Virus record (IMG/VR): IMGVR_UViG_3300048839_000196
Span: 1-64,000 of that record
Strand: one strand, 5' to 3'
Length of the DNA: 64,000 nucleotides
From: a virus
In this document: piece after piece, positions 49,132 to 55,963 of the stretch
Position numbering within the stretch: position 1 is the first letter of the stretch
Layout of the letters: each line of letters opens with the position of its first letter
Notes under the pieces: model-generated
Database searches by the model: none
Seen by the model: the letters and a program-made list of their open reading frames with translations, nothing else
What the model was told of the DNA's origin: nothing
Translations under genes and position numbers: made by a program

Positions 49132-49619
49132 AAGCGAATAATTTTTGCGTGAGCTAATCTAATGAATGCGTTCTCTCTTATTGCAGACCCGCCATTAATG
49201 GTAGCCTGCGTCCTTGTTACTTCAGTTCGGTAGTCCATCTCGGCGCCCGTCTTGTAGTCGTAAGCGGTAAAGATCGCTAAGCAATCAGACATCTCGAAGT
49301 ACACAATGATGAAGTAATTAATCTGATGCGCCTTGGCGTGGGCCACGCCACCTTTGATCTTCTCAGCGGTGATCAGATATTCATCATACGCCTTCCCGTT
49401 GTACACCACCCGGCACTGCTCGTCTATCCCTGCGTTCCGGGACTTGGTTTCAAAGATGCCGGTGATCACGCCATTGACTACCACATACCCGTCATACGGG
49501 GAAGAGGAGTAGTCAGGGAACCAAACAAAGCGCGGATGGCTCGCTTCAAATCTAGTCAGTGCTTCCTTTGCCCGTACTGCCGCATCGCGGCCTTTTCTAG
49601 TGTTGACCGCAAGCGCCAT
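49128..49619 (-). CDS. PD-(D/E)XK nuclease-like protein (163 aa)
   Basis: SSPYDGYVVVNGVITGIFETKSRN has the spacing of a restriction-like active site: Asp in YDGY, then Glu-x-Lys in FETKSR. Small phage nucleases of this sort act in recombination or host DNA degradation. It lies two genes downstream of a RusA-type resolvase, so a recombination role is plausible. Overlaps the upstream start by one base (TAATG-like junction). Confidence 0.65.
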   Translation of the reverse strand: MALAVNTRKGRDAAVRAKEALTRFEASHPRFVWFPDYSSSPYDGYVVVNGVITGIFETKSRNAGIDEQCRVVYNGKAYDEYLITAEKIKGGVAHAKAHQINYFIIVYFEMSDCLAIFTAYDYKTGAEMDYRTEVTRTQATINGGSAIRENAFIRLAHAKIIRL

Positions 49620-50350
49620 TATACGTTGCTTTTAGGGAAGTTGTTTGCAATGAACTCGACATACTGATGAGCAATAACTGCCCGATACTTCCAGCCTTTG
49701 CCAGTGTAGTAGCCTGCTTTCTTCAGACAGGCGCAAGTGTCGTCAATTTGTCGGCGCTTGCAATCCTTATACCGCTCTGAGTTAAAGACCTCCGCCCAAT
49801 AATGCACCGCTTGGTCAAAGCTAGAGAACGACTCAAACGCGCAAGGTACCGGCCCGCAGTCGTCTTTCGCCATAACCACATTGGCTCTACCCCTGTACTT
49901 GATCCCTCCCGGGTTCCAGTGATCTGCCCAGAGGTCGGACTCCCTGCCTTCGATCGTGGCCTCTATGATAAAGTAAGCAAACACAACCGGCTCAGCAATC
50001 CCTGACTTTCGGGCAACCCGCTCATAGAGCGCTTTATAGTGCCAAGCTAGAAACAGACGCCGCATCATACTTAAGCTGAGATCGTCAACGCCACGGAAGC
50101 CAGCCTCGCTGAGCATGGTGCGCAGCTCTGTCTCGGACATCTCTGCAATTGCCCTGCCAGCCTTATTGTGAGGCGGTGTGTTGGAGTGATAGTACGCCAA
50201 AGGCGCGGCTACCAGTTCCGTACCGGGTACATCAGACTCTACTGTTTCTGCCTTTCCTAATACGGCTACCCAGAAGATGCTAGAAATCACGAAGATCCCT
50301 AGCGCCATCTGTTTCACCTGATTTTCTGAGTAGTATCTCTCTGTCTTCAT
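49619..50350 (-). CDS. Membrane-anchored glucosaminidase-like protein (243 aa)
   Basis: A transmembrane segment at 13-31 (KQMALGIFVISSIFWVAV) is followed by a linker and a muralytic domain: AYFIIEATIEGRESDLW with likely catalytic Glu130, then NPGGIKYRG, FSSFDQAVHYWAEVF and CLKKAGYYTGKGW, the order found in FlgJ/GH73-like glucosaminidases. It would be the third peptidoglycan hydrolase in the window and differs from the other two by being anchored and placed in a DNA-metabolism operon. It could act during entry, lysis or prophage life. Confidence 0.72.
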   Translation of the reverse strand: MKTERYYSENQVKQMALGIFVISSIFWVAVLGKAETVESDVPGTELVAAPLAYYHSNTPPHNKAGRAIAEMSETELRTMLSEAGFRGVDDLSLSMMRRLFLAWHYKALYERVARKSGIAEPVVFAYFIIEATIEGRESDLWADHWNPGGIKYRGRANVVMAKDDCGPVPCAFESFSSFDQAVHYWAEVFNSERYKDCKRRQIDDTCACLKKAGYYTGKGWKYRAVIAHQYVEFIANNFPKSNV

Positions 50351-50723
50351 CTGTCATTTTTTTGATTTGGACTCCGCCATAGATCGACCAAATCTTAGTG
50401 GCGAATATGGTGTGCACACCTGCGTCATCAATAAGCATGGCGTCCATGAGTCCTTTTACAAAGTTATCTATATCTGGTTTTTGTTTGTGCGGCTTGCCAA
50501 GCATTTCACTATACTTCCTACCTGACCAAGATTTCGGCATCGGAATATAGAATACAGCGAACATCATACCGCTTGGTGTGAAGTCACACACATCCATGGC
50601 GGATTTCACTATGTCTTTAAACGACCAGTAGCGCTGCACGCATGGCCTCTTGGCCCAGCGATCGCGCTGAGTCATACGAGGCTTGGGCGCCGGGGCCACT
50701 GGTATGTACATGGAATCACTCAT
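50280..50723 (-). CDS. RusA-family Holliday-junction resolvase
   Basis: 147 residues with the RusA signature: PKPRMTQRDRW at 13-23 and KPDIDNFVKGLMDAMLIDDAG with the catalytic Asp residues (84, 86, 99/100), followed by the beta strand YGGVQIKK. It should cut Holliday junctions produced in recombination or replication before packaging. It overlaps the glucosaminidase start by 71 bases. Confidence 0.85.
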   Translation of the reverse strand: MSDSMYIPVAPAPKPRMTQRDRWAKRPCVQRYWSFKDIVKSAMDVCDFTPSGMMFAVFYIPMPKSWSGRKYSEMLGKPHKQKPDIDNFVKGLMDAMLIDDAGVHTIFATKIWSIYGGVQIKKMTDEDREILLRKSGETDGARDLRDF

Positions 50724-50919
50724 GCTCCTCTGAGTTTCTCAGGTCCTCCTCAAGCGCAGCGCGCCAAGACTGCTGTGCGTAACCAAGCCCAAGCACGATA
50801 GCTTTCAGTACATCCAAGACATCATAGATATCGTGATCGCTGCCCGGCATCTCTATGGTGATCTTACGCCCATGACTTTCGCCGGTGAAAATAGTGTTGT
50901 TTTCTGCTGTCATTACCAT
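50716..50919 (-). CDS. Hypothetical protein (67 aa)
   Basis: A small protein with an N-terminal beta hairpin (NTIFTGESHGRKITIEMPGS) and a helix (DVLDVLKAIVLGLGYAQQSW). Overlaps both neighbours. No family recognised. Confidence 0.6.
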   Translation of the reverse strand: MVMTAENNTIFTGESHGRKITIEMPGSDHDIYDVLDVLKAIVLGLGYAQQSWRAALEEDLRNSEEHE

Positions 50920-51194
50920 ATTGTTTCGTCTAGGAACTTATCAACCAGTTCGGCGCTCGTACAGCGCTGGCCACTAATGCGACCATTAAGTACCCAGATA
51001 TCTCCAGAAGCTATCTGGCTGTGCTGGTGGTTTTCTTTGGCCATCCAATCAAGAAGATCAATAGCGAGCATACGCCTGAGCTCCATGTATGTGTCTTTAA
51101 TCTGAAGCACATTACGCTCAAGCTCATTGAGCTTTTCCTGTCTATCTTCGCTCTCTTTGAGTAGCTGAAGAAACGCCTGTTCTGTGATCACCAT
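50913..51194 (-). CDS. Coiled-coil small protein (93 aa)
   Basis: N-terminal half forms an extended heptad-like helix (AFLQLLKESEDRQEKLNELE, RNVLQIKDTYMELRR); C-terminal half contains GDIWVLNGRISG, a short beta stretch typical of small DNA-binding regulators, but without a clear helix-turn-helix. First protein gene after the tRNAs in the operon from promoter 51437. Confidence 0.55.
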   Translation of the reverse strand: MVITEQAFLQLLKESEDRQEKLNELERNVLQIKDTYMELRRMLAIDLLDWMAKENHQHSQIASGDIWVLNGRISGQRCTSAELVDKFLDETIW

Positions 51195-51210
51195 AAGATT
51201 TTGTTTTTTG

Positions 51211-51282
51211 ACGCGCAGCCGAGAGTCGAACTCGGGGCTGGGGATTATGAGACCCCTGTGTTACCAGCTACACCACCGCGCA
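51211..51282 (-). tRNA. tRNA-Met (CAT)
   Basis: 72 nt on the minus strand. Acceptor TGCGCGG/CTGCGCG (two wobble pairs), D-arm GTGT-AGCTGGTA-ACAC, anticodon arm GGGG(T)-CTCATAA-(T)CCCC with CAT anticodon, T-arm CCGAG-TTCGACT-CTCGG. CCA is not encoded. Elongator Met versus Ile(CAU) cannot be told apart by eye. Confidence 0.8.
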
Positions 51283-51288
51283 AGTTTT

Positions 51289-51357
51289 GGCCCGCAGCCG
51301 GAATCGAACCGGACTCTGGGAGCGACCCAGCTATGCTACCATTACACCACTGCGAGC
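51289..51357 (-). tRNA. Compact tRNA, anticodon probably CGC (Ala)
   Basis: 69 nt on the minus strand, seven bases from the Met tRNA. Acceptor GCTCGCA/TGCGGGC, D-arm with TAATGGTA loop, T-arm CCGG-TTCGATT-CCGG. Anticodon arm GCTGG-GTCGCTC-CCAGA gives CGC with an unusual T at position 37. The variable region is only one to two bases, shorter than normal, so identity and function are less certain. Confidence 0.6.
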
Positions 51358-51436
51358 AAATTACCCAACCGCCGCCACACGCCGCTCGTCCCCACTTACC
51401 TCAGACAAAGCCGGGCACATCACGGTTGGGATAGGA

Positions 51437-51467
51437 CAAAGGTAAGGAATTTTTTAATACGATGCAA
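51437..51467 (-). promoter_or_regulatory. Bacteroidota-type promoter for tRNA/RusA operon
   Basis: Minus strand: TTG (51467-51465), 20 bp, TACCTTTG (51444-51437). Only 54 bp from the plus-strand promoter at 51521, so the two form a divergent pair. Confidence 0.8.
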
Positions 51468-51520
51468 TAGCTGCGGTGAAAAAATCTCAAAACTTTTTTA
51501 CGATAAAGTGCGTCAGCTAT

Positions 51521-51551
51521 TTGCATCTTAACGCAGAATGGCGTATATTTG
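51521..51551 (+). promoter_or_regulatory. Bacteroidota-type promoter of leaderless gene
   Basis: TTG (51521-51523), 20 bp, TATATTTG (51544-51551). The expected start of transcription is within about five bases of the ATG at 51556, which would give a leaderless mRNA. Confidence 0.8.
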
Positions 51552-51555
51552 TGGC

Positions 51556-52629
51556 ATGATGAACCGTATCGAATATCACAAGCACACTATGCCGGTAAAC
51601 ATCGGCAGGTGGGCCTTGGCCGAAGGGCGCCACAGGGAACTGTTGGTGTACCTCTATGCCCGGGCCATAGCTAGTGTCAATGCGGGCTACATCCAAGATG
51701 ACAAGCTGATCCTTATTCAAAGCGCTCTTGGCTGGACTAAGAAGCGCTTTGCTCGTTGGTTCGACCGGACCGTTGAGTGTGGACTCATTGAGCGCCATGG
51801 TGCAAAGTGGCACGTTGTGGCCGCTCAAGTATTCCATGGCCGGTTGCTCACGGATTACTTCAAGGACAAGCGTTACGCCAAGATGAAGGTGAACGTGAAT
51901 CCGGAGTGGTACAAGGATCTGTCTGTCACACAATTCAAGGGGCTTTTGTATGGCTGGCTTAAAAGTGCTGACGCCAAACAGAAGTATCACCTTGAGAAGT
52001 TCCGCAATCCCGACGCATATAAGAGAGCGCAGTCGGTAAAAGAGTACGCTGAAGATGGCCTCTTGGCAGTTGCCAAGGATCGCGGAAATGCTTCCTATCG
52101 TTATTTCGCTGACGCACACATGAACATCGGGCTGCCGCTTTCCACGCAGTCTCGCCTGATGAAGGTGTGTGTAAGTAAGGGCTGGCTCTGGCGCAGCCTT
52201 GAGTGTGACCCGGAGTGTGACGCAAAGAAGATCACGACTTACGACGAGATGTCGGAGTTTCTGATCTCTAAGCGGCGCTTAGGTCACCTAGAGGGCTACG
52301 AGTCAAGCAGGGTGTTCCGCATGAATACCGGGCCATACGCCGGTCAGTTGCGGATCTTGCGCAGGGTGTACTCCCGGGCGAAGACGAAGGAGGTGACTGT
52401 GTTTTCTTCAAAGGTGGGCATACCTAAAGGGTTATCATACGATGAACCTAAAAAAGTGATCGCGCCAATTTTTGAAGCTATTAGGACTGTTGGAGGGTTT
52501 GGAGAGTTTAAATCAAGTGGAGATCTCTTCTCTTTCTTGGATGAATTAGTAGAAGTAAAGCAAAGTAATAAATGCTCCTCTAATTCTTCTCCTTCTACTT
52601 CTAATAATTATTATAGTAATATAGTATAA
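51556..52629 (+). CDS. Putative regulator or replication initiator (357 aa)
   Basis: Starts at ATGATG (51556/51559); an in-frame ATG at 51538 is excluded because it lies within the promoter. Two helix-rich regions (VYLYARAIASVNAGYIQDDK, LGWTKKRFARWFDRTVECGL and later LPLSTQSRLMKVCVSKGWLW) read like winged-helix DNA-binding modules: short helix, turn, recognition helix and a basic wing. A Ser/Asn-rich tail closes the protein. It is the only gene of its unit, transcribed alone from a divergent control region and followed by a terminator, as expected for a switch or replication-initiation protein. No family is recognised. Confidence 0.55.
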   Translation: MMNRIEYHKHTMPVNIGRWALAEGRHRELLVYLYARAIASVNAGYIQDDKLILIQSALGWTKKRFARWFDRTVECGLIERHGAKWHVVAAQVFHGRLLTDYFKDKRYAKMKVNVNPEWYKDLSVTQFKGLLYGWLKSADAKQKYHLEKFRNPDAYKRAQSVKEYAEDGLLAVAKDRGNASYRYFADAHMNIGLPLSTQSRLMKVCVSKGWLWRSLECDPECDAKKITTYDEMSEFLISKRRLGHLEGYESSRVFRMNTGPYAGQLRILRRVYSRAKTKEVTVFSSKVGIPKGLSYDEPKKVIAPIFEAIRTVGGFGEFKSSGDLFSFLDELVEVKQSNKCSSNSSPSTSNNYYSNIV

Positions 52630-52660
52630 GAGCCCCATCCCCGGAGAAGGGTACTCTTTT
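52628..52660 (+). terminator. Intrinsic terminator of the 51556 unit
   Basis: AAGAG-x-CCC pairs with GGG-xx-CTCTT around a GGAGAA-containing loop and runs into TTTTATTA. It overlaps the stop codon. Confidence 0.65.
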
Positions 52661-52759
52661 ATTAGTTCCAATTTAGGCAATGCACCAAAGCAAAGCCTGA
52701 TTTTCTATTTTACAAAAGAAGCAAACCGAAACAAAGTGAAAATAAATCCAAAAATAAAC

Positions 52760-52790
52760 TTGCGCAAGACCAAACAAAGGTTTATCTTTG
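52760..52790 (+). promoter_or_regulatory. Bacteroidota-type promoter of the MazG operon
   Basis: TTG (52760-52762), 20 bp, TATCTTTG (52783-52790), 22 bases before the ATG at 52813. Confidence 0.8.
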
Positions 52791-52812
52791 TCGGAGCAAA
52801 AACAAAAATGAT

Positions 52813-53043
52813 ATGACACATCAAGAGATGCAAGATCAATACAATCAAGACATCATTGAGTTCCACCGGAAGAAAGGATGGAGCGAAGAGCGGTTAAAGG
52901 CTCTGCCGCAATTGCCACTTCCGCATCTAATTGTTGATGAAAAGCGCGAGATACTTTGCCATGATGATGAAAAGGAGTTCCCGGAAGAAATAGCTAAGGA
53001 GACTGAACAATTCATTAATAGACTAAAAGAAAGAATGCCATGA
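52813..53043 (+). CDS. Hypothetical protein (76 aa)
   Basis: Helical, charged (MTHQEMQDQYNQDIIEFHRK, EEIAKETEQFINRLKERMP) with a Pro-rich middle (LPQLPLPHLIVD). An ATG five bases earlier runs into a stop, so 52813 is the start. Overlaps the MazG-like gene by ATGA. Confidence 0.6.
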   Translation: MTHQEMQDQYNQDIIEFHRKKGWSEERLKALPQLPLPHLIVDEKREILCHDDEKEFPEEIAKETEQFINRLKERMP

Positions 53044-53573
53044 CAAACCTTATCGAAAAAGTAATCGACTGGGCAAACGAAAGAAGCCTAGTCAAGCCAT
53101 ACGCCCAATACGCTCAGACGGTCAAGTTATCCGAAGAGCTTGGCGAGATATCAAGAGCAATCCTGAAAGAAGATCACGACGCACTCAAAGACGGCATCGG
53201 TGATGTCCTTGTCGTCTTGATCATCCTCTGTGCGCAAAAAGGAATCGACATCAGGCCATTCTTTAGTGAAAGTAACTTTGCCAAATGGAATGAGTCTTAC
53301 CGTTTTTATGAAACCCACAAAGAAAAAATCTTCGATTGGAAGTACGGATTCGTTATCGGACTTCAAAGCGATGTCGGGTTAATCTCGCAATCTATATACA
53401 AGCTTAGGCTTGATTCATTCACCGACCAATTGAAAGAAACACTTATAAGCCTCCACCACCTAGCCAAGCAGCACGATCTCACACTAGAAGAATGCCTACA
53501 AGCCGCCTACGATGAGATCAAAGACCGCAAAGGACAAACCATAAACGGAACCTTTATAAAGCAACAGCAATGA
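53040..53573 (+). CDS. MazG-like NTP pyrophosphohydrolase
   Basis: 177 residues. KLSEELGEISRAILKED and DGIGDVLVVLIIL are the metal-binding EExxE and GD(V/I) elements of the MazG helical fold; the second half repeats the fold and ends CLQAAYDEIKDRKGQTINGT, the usual MazG C-terminus. The enzyme would hydrolyse nucleoside triphosphates or (p)ppGpp to alter host physiology; this is inferred from family. Overlaps both neighbours by four bases. Confidence 0.82.
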   Translation: MTNLIEKVIDWANERSLVKPYAQYAQTVKLSEELGEISRAILKEDHDALKDGIGDVLVVLIILCAQKGIDIRPFFSESNFAKWNESYRFYETHKEKIFDWKYGFVIGLQSDVGLISQSIYKLRLDSFTDQLKETLISLHHLAKQHDLTLEECLQAAYDEIKDRKGQTINGTFIKQQQ

Positions 53574-53890
53574 GCGGAGGAAGATTTGACTATGATCAAT
53601 ACAGGATCAAGGATATCGCCGAGAAGATCGACCTGATCTTGAGGAGACAGGGCGATAAAAAATATCCAGAGGATCACTGGCAGGCAGATCTCTTCAGGCA
53701 ATACCCGGAGCTTGGATTTTACGAAACATATTCACCGGAGGTTCAAGAGGCGATGAAGAAAGCGGTGAACATTTTAAATGAATCTTTTGTTTACGCACAA
53801 AGAATCGACTACTTCCTATCTTCCGATGATTCCGAGGAGTCCTTTCTGAAGCGGCTTAAAGAAGACTTAGATAAACTAAAGAAGCTATAA
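53570..53890 (+). CDS. Conserved small phage protein (106 aa)
   Basis: The opening MSGGRFDYDQYRIKDIAEKI with MSGGxFxY...D-I-A is seen in many phage proteins of unknown function. Helical C-terminus (ESFLKRLKEDLDKLKKL). Last gene of its unit; a terminator follows. Confidence 0.7.
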   Translation: MSGGRFDYDQYRIKDIAEKIDLILRRQGDKKYPEDHWQADLFRQYPELGFYETYSPEVQEAMKKAVNILNESFVYAQRIDYFLSSDDSEESFLKRLKEDLDKLKKL

Positions 53891-53894
53891 CTGC

Positions 53895-53916
53895 TTGTTT
53901 TGTTTTGTTTTGTTTT
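53895..53916. repeat. Short TTTTG microsatellite
   Basis: Four to five copies of TTTTG between a stop codon and the terminator. Probably neutral; may vary in length by replication slippage. Confidence 0.6.
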
Positions 53917-53926
53917 CATATTTTAG

Positions 53927-53963
53927 ATCCCGGGCAGCCGTAGAGCTTCCGGGATTTTTTTTT
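53927..53963 (+). terminator. Intrinsic terminator after MazG operon
   Basis: ATCCCGG and CCGGGAT arms, internal GC/GC pairing in the loop, then nine T residues. Separates the MazG unit from the next promoter ten bases downstream. Confidence 0.82.
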
Positions 53964-53972
53964 GAAAAAGAC

Positions 53973-54003
53973 TTGACAAGAACGGAATAAAAGACTATCT
54001 TTG
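53973..54003 (+). promoter_or_regulatory. Bacteroidota-type promoter leading to packaging genes
   Basis: TTG (53973-53975), 20 bp, TATCTTTG (53996-54003), 15 bases before the ATG at 54019. It probably drives the run of overlapping genes to at least the terminase. Confidence 0.8.
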
Positions 54004-54018
54004 TAGAAACAAAAGGAC

Positions 54019-54210
54019 ATGGATGAATTGCAGACCAATAATATCCCGATACTCAATGAAAAGCAGATCAAAGAAGAGATGGAGCGCATGTTCTGGGATG
54101 GGGTAGAATTGTTCTGGAGGCAAGAAGGCCATAATAATAAGCCAGACCAAGAGGTCGCGAAAGAACTTGAAGACAGGTACGAGCAGATTATCAACTTACT
54201 AGAATCTTAA
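54019..54210 (+). CDS. Hypothetical protein (63 aa)
   Basis: Acidic, helical (MDELQTNNIPILNEKQIKEE, QEVAKELEDRYEQIINLLES). First gene after the promoter at 53973. No family recognised. Confidence 0.6.
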   Translation: MDELQTNNIPILNEKQIKEEMERMFWDGVELFWRQEGHNNKPDQEVAKELEDRYEQIINLLES

Positions 54211-54215
54211 AGGAC

Positions 54216-54356
54216 ATGATCGGACACTGGACAGAACACGTTAAGCAATGGCACATCAAGAGCGTTGCATTCTTAGCCTTGATAGGCGCCATAGCCTTAG
54301 TGGCCGTTGCAATTGAAACTCTTTTATTGATCATCGAAACAATCAGAGCACTATGA
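54216..54356 (+). CDS. Small membrane protein (46 aa)
   Basis: ATG at 54216 preceded by an AGGA site five bases away; stop overlaps the next ATG. Residues 17-43 form one long hydrophobic helix (VAFLALIGAIALVAVAIETL then LLIIETI). Small single-span protein of unknown role. Confidence 0.6.
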   Translation: MIGHWTEHVKQWHIKSVAFLALIGAIALVAVAIETLLLIIETIRAL

Positions 54357-54571
54357 GCAACCAATTTTTCTGGGCAGTGCCGAAATGGCGCACGAACAAA
54401 GAAGTTGTGGAGTATAACCCACGCTCGAACGCATATTTCAGACCCGGTTTTGAGGAGATATACTTGGAAAAAGACTTCGACTGGATCTCAGACACGCCGA
54501 TCCAAATGCCGGATATTCAAACCAAAACCTGTGCAAACTACGAAGCCGACTATGATGAAGTCCCCGAGTAA
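54353..54571 (+). CDS. Hypothetical protein (72 aa)
   Basis: MSNQFFWAVPKWRTNKEVVE start, aromatic and acidic, no cysteine pair apart from one near the end (TKTCANYEADYDEVPE). Overlaps the preceding and following genes. Confidence 0.5.
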   Translation: MSNQFFWAVPKWRTNKEVVEYNPRSNAYFRPGFEEIYLEKDFDWISDTPIQMPDIQTKTCANYEADYDEVPE

Positions 54572-55151
54572 CCACTACATTGTCGCCTTTCCAAAGGAAC
54601 GTAAAGTTGGCAGCTTATTCCTGCCGACGCACCTTGGCGAAGAAGAGGGACTCTTTGCTCCAGAGGTAGGCCGGGTAGTTGGACTTCCTATGAAGTTCAC
54701 GAATAAGATGGCCATCCCATGCTCAGCGTTCGGCGAGTCCATGACCGTCAAGGATATCGAGCATAGCTTCTCGAACATTAAACTCGGCGATCAGGTCTTC
54801 TGTTCTTACCTTGCAACAGCGGATGAAGACAAACACATCATGGATGATGGCGATGATATGATCTACGCAGTACCAGCACACCTGCTTATAGCCATTGTCA
54901 ACGGAGAAGAACTCATCCCAACGGCGGACAAGGTAATTGTCATCCCGGCGGAAAAGCAGCTCAGTCAAATCGTTAAAGGCATCGAAGGCAAGGACTACGG
55001 CATGGGCACCATTGCCTTTAATTGCGATGGATTCACCAAAGGTCAGCGCGTAGTGTACTTAGAGAAATTCTCCTATGAGTTTAAATTTAAAAACCAAGCA
55101 TACGAAGCGGTGTATTCATCCGAGGTGTATGCTACAATTGAAAACAAATGA
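54552..55151 (+). CDS. GroES-like co-chaperonin, two-domain (199 aa)
   Basis: Start is at ATG 54552 or 54555. Two GroES-type halves are visible. The first holds a mobile-loop-like stretch (PKERKVGSLFLPTHLGEEEG), then GRVVGLP, LGDQVFCSY and YAVPAHLLIAIV. The second runs GEELIPTADKVIVIPAEK, GMGTIAFNC, KGQRVVYLEK and ends SSEVYATIE, as co-chaperonins end with a strand from D(D/E)ILAV. It likely adapts the host chaperonin to fold the capsid or other phage proteins, like T4 gp31. Located shortly upstream of packaging genes. Confidence 0.6.
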   Translation: MMKSPSNHYIVAFPKERKVGSLFLPTHLGEEEGLFAPEVGRVVGLPMKFTNKMAIPCSAFGESMTVKDIEHSFSNIKLGDQVFCSYLATADEDKHIMDDGDDMIYAVPAHLLIAIVNGEELIPTADKVIVIPAEKQLSQIVKGIEGKDYGMGTIAFNCDGFTKGQRVVYLEKFSYEFKFKNQAYEAVYSSEVYATIENK

Positions 55152-55240
55152 GCAGTTTCCCAATCTATCTATTCTTTGCGATACTCGCAGTTTGCGTGGT
55201 GCTGAGTATCAAGCTGGCTAAAGAAATGAGCCAGTGGTAG
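55148..55240 (+). CDS. Micro membrane protein (30 aa)
   Basis: ATGA overlap with the co-chaperonin stop. Almost entirely one hydrophobic helix (FPIYLFFAILAVCVVLSI) with a short KLAKEMSQW tail. Stop overlaps the GTG start of the next gene. Confidence 0.5.
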   Translation: MSSFPIYLFFAILAVCVVLSIKLAKEMSQW

Positions 55241-55461
55241 AGTACACGCGACTTGCCACAAACGCGCCTCCGCTTCCAGATAAGATCGAGGTGTACACCA
55301 GAACATACGAGGTGCTAGGGTACTACCGGCAACAATCCGGAAAGAAAGTTACGGTGCATAAAGACAAGGTTGTTCTGAAGAACATGAAAACAGAAGACAT
55401 AATTATTACCAACTGGCCGATGAACATCCGATTCGGTCACTACAAAGAGATCTATGGTTAG
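55234..55461 (+). CDS. Hypothetical protein (75 aa), GTG start
   Basis: The frame opens at GTG 55234; no ATG is available before residue 50. Basic, beta-rich (IEVYTRTYEVLGYYRQQSGK, KKVTVHKDKVVLKNMKTEDI). Overlaps both neighbours. Confidence 0.55.
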   Translation: MVEYTRLATNAPPLPDKIEVYTRTYEVLGYYRQQSGKKVTVHKDKVVLKNMKTEDIIITNWPMNIRFGHYKEIYG

Positions 55462-55963
55462 GCTGACAATAATAGAAACAGGCGACAAGGTACAGATCGA
55501 CGAAACAAAAGCAGCGATCTATAAGGTCAGTAATGGCGATGAAATTTCGCTTGCTCGCTGGCACGAGATTATTTCGTCTGACCTGCACGACGTCATAATG
55601 AATTACGCGGAAGATCAAAACAACTTATCTGACGCCCAGAAAACCATCAGTAGGCTCTGGAGTGAGCTAGGACGAACGATCGGTATAGAGGTGGAGTATA
55701 GTGACCTCCTTCATGCAATCATCAAACCAGAGGCTTCTGATGACGCTGTGGTGTTGCTTGCCGATTACTTCCTAACCATCAGAACATCTCTGATCGGGAA
55801 TATCGAGCTGGTCTTCCCAGCTAAGCGATACGAAGCGTATGCCAGAAACCACAGACAGTGGTTCATAGACTATATCGCAGATATGGACAAACAGACAAAA
55901 AAACTATTCCGCTCTAAATTAGAGCAGACACTTAAAAATCAGGAGCAATGCACGGAAAGATAA
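55454..55963 (+). CDS. Hypothetical protein (169 aa)
   Basis: Starts MVRLTIIETGDKVQIDETKA, mixed beta then helical. Contains helices LHDVIMNYAEDQNNLSDAQ and KKLFRSKLEQTLKNQEQ. Not recognised. Overlaps the dNMP-kinase gene by 16 bases. Confidence 0.55.
   Translation: MVRLTIIETGDKVQIDETKAAIYKVSNGDEISLARWHEIISSDLHDVIMNYAEDQNNLSDAQKTISRLWSELGRTIGIEVEYSDLLHAIIKPEASDDAVVLLADYFLTIRTSLIGNIELVFPAKRYEAYARNHRQWFIDYIADMDKQTKKLFRSKLEQTLKNQEQCTER

Noticed and set aside
51538-51555. ATG at 51538 as the start of the gene at 51556
   Set aside because: It lies inside the promoter between -33 and -7 boxes, so it would not be on the message.
53895-53916. TTTTG repeat as a possible phase-variation tract
   Set aside because: It lies after a stop codon and before a terminator, outside any reading frame or promoter.
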